From Prochlorococcus sp. AG-402-N17 (GTDB lineage: Bacteria; Cyanobacteriota; Cyanobacteriia; PCC-6307; Cyanobiaceae), in assembly GCA_003216455.1 (NCBI GenBank), contig QCIV01000010.1, forward strand, positions 1 through 35,932: DNA of 35,932 nt, given 5' to 3'. Positions 33,705 to 35,932 of this stretch are shown here, piece after piece; the stretch's first letter is position 1, and each line of letters opens with the position of its first letter. Position numbers and translations under genes: made by a program. The notes under the pieces were generated by a model. That model saw only the letters and a list, made by a program, of their open reading frames with translations. It searched no databases and was not told where the DNA came from.

Positions 33705-33741
33705 TTTAGTCCACAAATTTAGTCCACAAATTTAGTCCACA
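33705..33741. repeat. 13-bp tandem repeat TTTAGTCCACAAA, 2.8 copies
   Basis: TTTAGTCCACAAA at 33705-33717, again at 33718-33730, then TTTAGTCCACA at 33731-33741, in the 221-bp gene-free gap between tRNA-Ser and the TPR gene. A degenerate fourth copy (TTAGTCACA) may precede it. It resembles neither a strict DnaA box nor a promoter. It may be a regulator site, an integration-related repeat beside a tRNA gene, or replication slippage. Confidence 0.75.
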
Positions 33742-33762
33742 TCAAAAAATCCTAAGTGAAAT

Positions 33763-34191
33763 TTATTCTTTTAGGTTTTTAAATCTTTGATTTAATCTAA
33801 ATATTTCTTTCAAAGAGTTTAGATTTTTTTGATGACTCTCATTCTCTGGTTCTAAGTCAATTAATTTTTTGCAATCCTTTATTGCTTCTTCATACTGAGA
33901 AAGAACTGAGTGCGCTAAGTAGCGATAATAATAAATAGATCCATTTTCAGGATTTAGTTCAATTGCCTTATTAAAATCTATGATGCTTGATAAATATTGA
34001 TTCAGTTGCATCTTTACAAGTCCCCTTAACTCAAAAGCTTCACTTAAACGAATTTCAGAAAGAGGGAGTTCGAATGATAATGCCTCATTTATATGTGCCA
34101 GGCAACTTAAATATGCATCAATTTCATAGAAATGAACCGCCTTGGTATAAAGATCCTTAAATTGAAAAAATTTATTCATAATAAAAGTCAT
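33763..34191 (-). CDS. Tetratricopeptide-repeat protein
   Basis: A 142-residue soluble protein of about three TPR units: YTKAVHFYEIDAYLSCLAHINEAL, AFELRGLVKMQLNQYLSSII then DFNKAIELNPENGSIYYYRY, and YEEAIKDCKKLIDLEPENES. The consensus W/L-G-Y-A-F-A-P is visible in A-x-x-L-x-P patterns. It is likely a protein-protein interaction adaptor; no catalytic domain. ATG 34191 (MTFIMNKF) or ATG 34179 (MNKF) may be the start. It is the second gene of an operon: 5 bp after the stop of the 75-residue gene. Confidence 0.85.
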   Translation of the reverse strand: MTFIMNKFFQFKDLYTKAVHFYEIDAYLSCLAHINEALSFELPLSEIRLSEAFELRGLVKMQLNQYLSSIIDFNKAIELNPENGSIYYYRYLAHSVLSQYEEAIKDCKKLIDLEPENESHQKNLNSLKEIFRLNQRFKNLKE

Positions 34192-34196
34192 TATTT

Positions 34197-34424
34197 TTAA
34201 ATTGAATTAAAGAAATCAGCAAATATGAAATACCCTTCACTTCCTGCCTCAAATGGATAGGAATCATTTAAATAATCTCCCCATTCTTCTCTAATCGATT
34301 TACGTATTTCAGGGGAAAGTTCTTTCCACCTCTTTTTCAGGTCATCTTTTGAATGGTGGATAGATAATGTTAATCTGATACTTTCAATTTGTGAGATTTT
34401 TCTTGGAGGAAGGTCTTCGATCAT
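34197..34424 (-). CDS. Small acidic/helical hypothetical protein
   Basis: A 75-residue protein. Helical N-terminal part PRKISQIESIRLTLSIHHS, then a central KKRWKELSPEIRKSIREEWGDY and a less charged C-terminus (YPFEAGSEGYFIFADFFNS). It is not recognised as a family member. It lies directly ahead of the TPR gene, separated by 5 bp, and is divergent from the partial RHH/SepF-like/TPR gene across 248 bp. It may be a partner or regulator of the TPR protein, but there is no direct evidence. Confidence 0.6.
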   Translation of the reverse strand: MIEDLPPRKISQIESIRLTLSIHHSKDDLKKRWKELSPEIRKSIREEWGDYLNDSYPFEAGSEGYFIFADFFNSI

Positions 34425-34496
34425 TACTAAAAATTTTAAATAAAAATAAAATTACCCAAAGGTGAATAAAAAATCATTAAAGGACAAGAAACGTTG

Positions 34497-34538
34497 GAGT
34501 CCTTATTACGATATAAATTAAAAATAGAGTCCTTCTTA
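34497..34538. repeat. Direct repeat GAGTCCTT(A/C)TTA with an inverted copy nearby
   Basis: GAGTCCTTATTA (34497-34508) and GAGTCCTTCTTA (34527-34538), 30 bp apart; AAGGAC at 34480-34485 forms an inverted half. They lie in the divergent gap between 34424 and 34673, 40-180 bp from both starts, so they may be regulator sites. The repeat is seen; the role is not proven. Confidence 0.45.
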
Positions 34539-34672
34539 TAAAAGTCAATCTTTGTTTTGGAATGAAAACGGGAAAATAGTTGCAAGAACAAAGTATATAA
34601 AAATTGACCTAAAAATTTTATGCGTTTAAATTATTGATAGAGGGACTAATTCCTCGCTCTCATGAGATTTTA

Positions 34673-35932
34673 ATGCCAAAAGCAATTCCTAAAGGTGGAA
34701 AAAGAATAATCCAGGTTAAGGTAAATTTTAATGAGCCAGAAAAGGAATGTTTAGATAAATTAGTTGAATTTTATAAATCTTTTGATGCGTCTTCTACTCC
34801 ATCTTCTACATTAAGAAAACTATTAATTAATTGGAAAAACTTAGAAAAATATGTTGTAAGTATCGATGAAATTAGATCCAAAATAAGTGATTTTTGTAAA
34901 AATAATAAAAATAAATTATCTAATGATATTTTAGAAAAACTTTACTCACTTATTGAGATTGCTGATGCTTTAGCGGAAGAATCAAATGATGTTGATAAAT
35001 TTACTAAGCGAAAAGTAATTAATAATATCTCAGAAAATAAAAGTACTGAAGAGCTAATTGAGAGTAATGCGAAAATTGTTATTTTAAAACTATTTGAAGT
35101 AGATGAGGGAAATATAATTATTGATCATCTTCAAGAAGGTAATTCCGTTATTTGCGATTTCAGTGAATTTAATTTTGGTGAGAATGGAATTTCTGATGAA
35201 TTTAGTTTTCTAAAAGGAGGCATTTATGGAATAAAGGCTAAAACTGAAAAGATAAGTAGAGACATATTTATTTTTACTCCAAATAAAACAGAGATTGAGA
35301 ATCTCTCAAAAAAAAAATCAAATTCTCATTCAGTAAATAAATTAGCAGCAATACTTAGTCAAAAAAAAGGCAAAGAAAAAAATTATCCGAATCAATACAA
35401 TAAACAAATTCCTTCATTAGAGCGTTGCTTATTGATGACTGCAGAAATAGATCTAGATAAGGATTTAAACAATGATTTAGATGCTCTTAGAAAATTTAAT
35501 AAATCAAATAATTCAGATCTTCAAAATGAGAAAAAACTTTTGGAGTGGGCACTTACCAAATATGAGAGAAATTTATTAGATGCATCCCTGATAGATTTAG
35601 ACAATGCTATTAAAATCAATCCACTTTATTCAAAAGCTTATTATTGGCGAGGTAATGCAAAACAAAAATTAAATTTATGTGAAGAAGCACTAGAAGACTA
35701 TGATGAAGCAATAAAATTGGAACCTAAACTAGCGCTTGCTTATTGTAATCGAGGAGTAGCAAATTCTAATTTAGGTCGAGATGAAGAGGCAATAAAAGAC
35801 TTTGATGAAGCAATAAAATTGGATCCTAAACTTGCCTATGCTTATGTTAATCGAGCATCAGCAAAGTACAATTTAAGTAGATATGAAGAAACAATAAAAG
35901 ATTGCGGTGAAGCAATAAAATTAGATCCTAAA
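34673..35932 (+). CDS. RHH, SepF-like and TPR multidomain protein, partial (3' end beyond window)
   Basis: An open frame of 420 codons with no stop before the window edge. Residues 10-54 read as a ribbon-helix-helix: strand RIIQVKVNFN, helix EPEKECLDKLVEFYKSFD, second helix SSTLRKLLINW. After a charged helical stretch, residues 134-208 resemble SepF/DUF552: AKIVILKLFEVDEGNIIIDH, LQEGNSVICDF, FLKGGIYGI, and DIFIFTPNK, which follow the order of SepF (IADHL, VVVNL, FLSG, YA, IF..TP). SepF is an FtsZ-binding division protein; here the usual N-terminal membrane helix is replaced by the RHH. A Lys/Asn-rich linker (205-290) leads to TPR units from about residue 290, with 102-bp DNA periodicity. Start ATG 34673; weak ribosome-binding site. 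Confidence 0.75.
   Translation, partial: MPKAIPKGGKRIIQVKVNFNEPEKECLDKLVEFYKSFDASSTPSSTLRKLLINWKNLEKYVVSIDEIRSKISDFCKNNKNKLSNDILEKLYSLIEIADALAEESNDVDKFTKRKVINNISENKSTEELIESNAKIVILKLFEVDEGNIIIDHLQEGNSVICDFSEFNFGENGISDEFSFLKGGIYGIKAKTEKISRDIFIFTPNKTEIENLSKKKSNSHSVNKLAAILSQKKGKEKNYPNQYNKQIPSLERCLLMTAEIDLDKDLNNDLDALRKFNKSNNSDLQNEKKLLEWALTKYERNLLDASLIDLDNAIKINPLYSKAYYWRGNAKQKLNLCEEALEDYDEAIKLEPKLALAYCNRGVANSNLGRDEEAIKDFDEAIKLDPKLAYAYVNRASAKYNLSRYEETIKDCGEAIKLDPK

Noticed and set aside
33705-33741. DnaA boxes in the 13-bp tandem repeat
   Set aside because: The word TTTAGTCCACA has an extra G relative to TTATCCACA, so it is not a standard box.
33705-33741. CRISPR array
   Set aside because: Copies are 13 bp and adjacent without spacers; no cas gene is present.

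Overview
The window is a dense, AT-rich stretch of a marine picocyanobacterial chromosome, almost certainly a high-light type Prochlorococcus. It carries one gene for a divinyl-chlorophyll a/b antenna protein (pcb), an epsilon-type lycopene cyclase-like gene, cyanobacterium-restricted families (DUF1350, DUF2811, DUF3721, Tic20-like), many small genes, very short intergenic gaps and convergent genes that overlap at their stop codons. No insertion sequence, rRNA, CRISPR array or intact prophage is seen.

Layout. 1-6360: the 3' part of acs, a DUF1350 alpha/beta-hydrolase-like gene, a DnaQ-type exonuclease, a repeat-rich DUF3721 protein, hisS with two small followers, a small basic protein and a convergent 58-codon ORF that shares a 26-bp palindromic terminator with it. 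6360-13000: photosynthesis and pigments (pcb with its terminator, crtL), a GltS-type transporter, a GST, a GIY-YIG/membrane fusion and an SDR. 13000-17200: a POR-like SDR, an MscS channel, an isochorismatase-family hydrolase, a Fur-family regulator with a possible Fur site, and an ArsS-like radical SAM protein. 17200-20900: glucosylglycerol-phosphate phosphatase (stpA), divergent from a protein that resembles glycerol-3-phosphate dehydrogenase, then an unknown protein. 20900-27230: a sulfur/methionine block (metY, metA, a SulP transporter, an FAD oxidoreductase) and a CbiX-type chelatase for the cobalamin or siroheme branch. 27230-33400: a 353-bp noncoding region with DnaA-box-like words, DUF2811, a GMC oxidoreductase, a lumenal pentapeptide-repeat protein, an RHH-protein operon with a striking phased operator, glyoxalase I, a Tic20-like protein and small membrane or secreted proteins. 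33400-35932: tRNA-Ser(UGA), a 13-bp tandem repeat, a two-gene TPR operon and a divergent partial gene.

The two most unusual items are (i) the partial gene at the right edge, whose single open frame reads as ribbon-helix-helix, then a SepF-like division domain, then tetratricopeptide repeats, and (ii) the operator upstream of the RHH gene at 30447-30944, with two perfect 14-bp palindromes and half-sites spaced 22, 11 and 11 bp. All functional calls come from motif reading and recalled family features; no database search was run.
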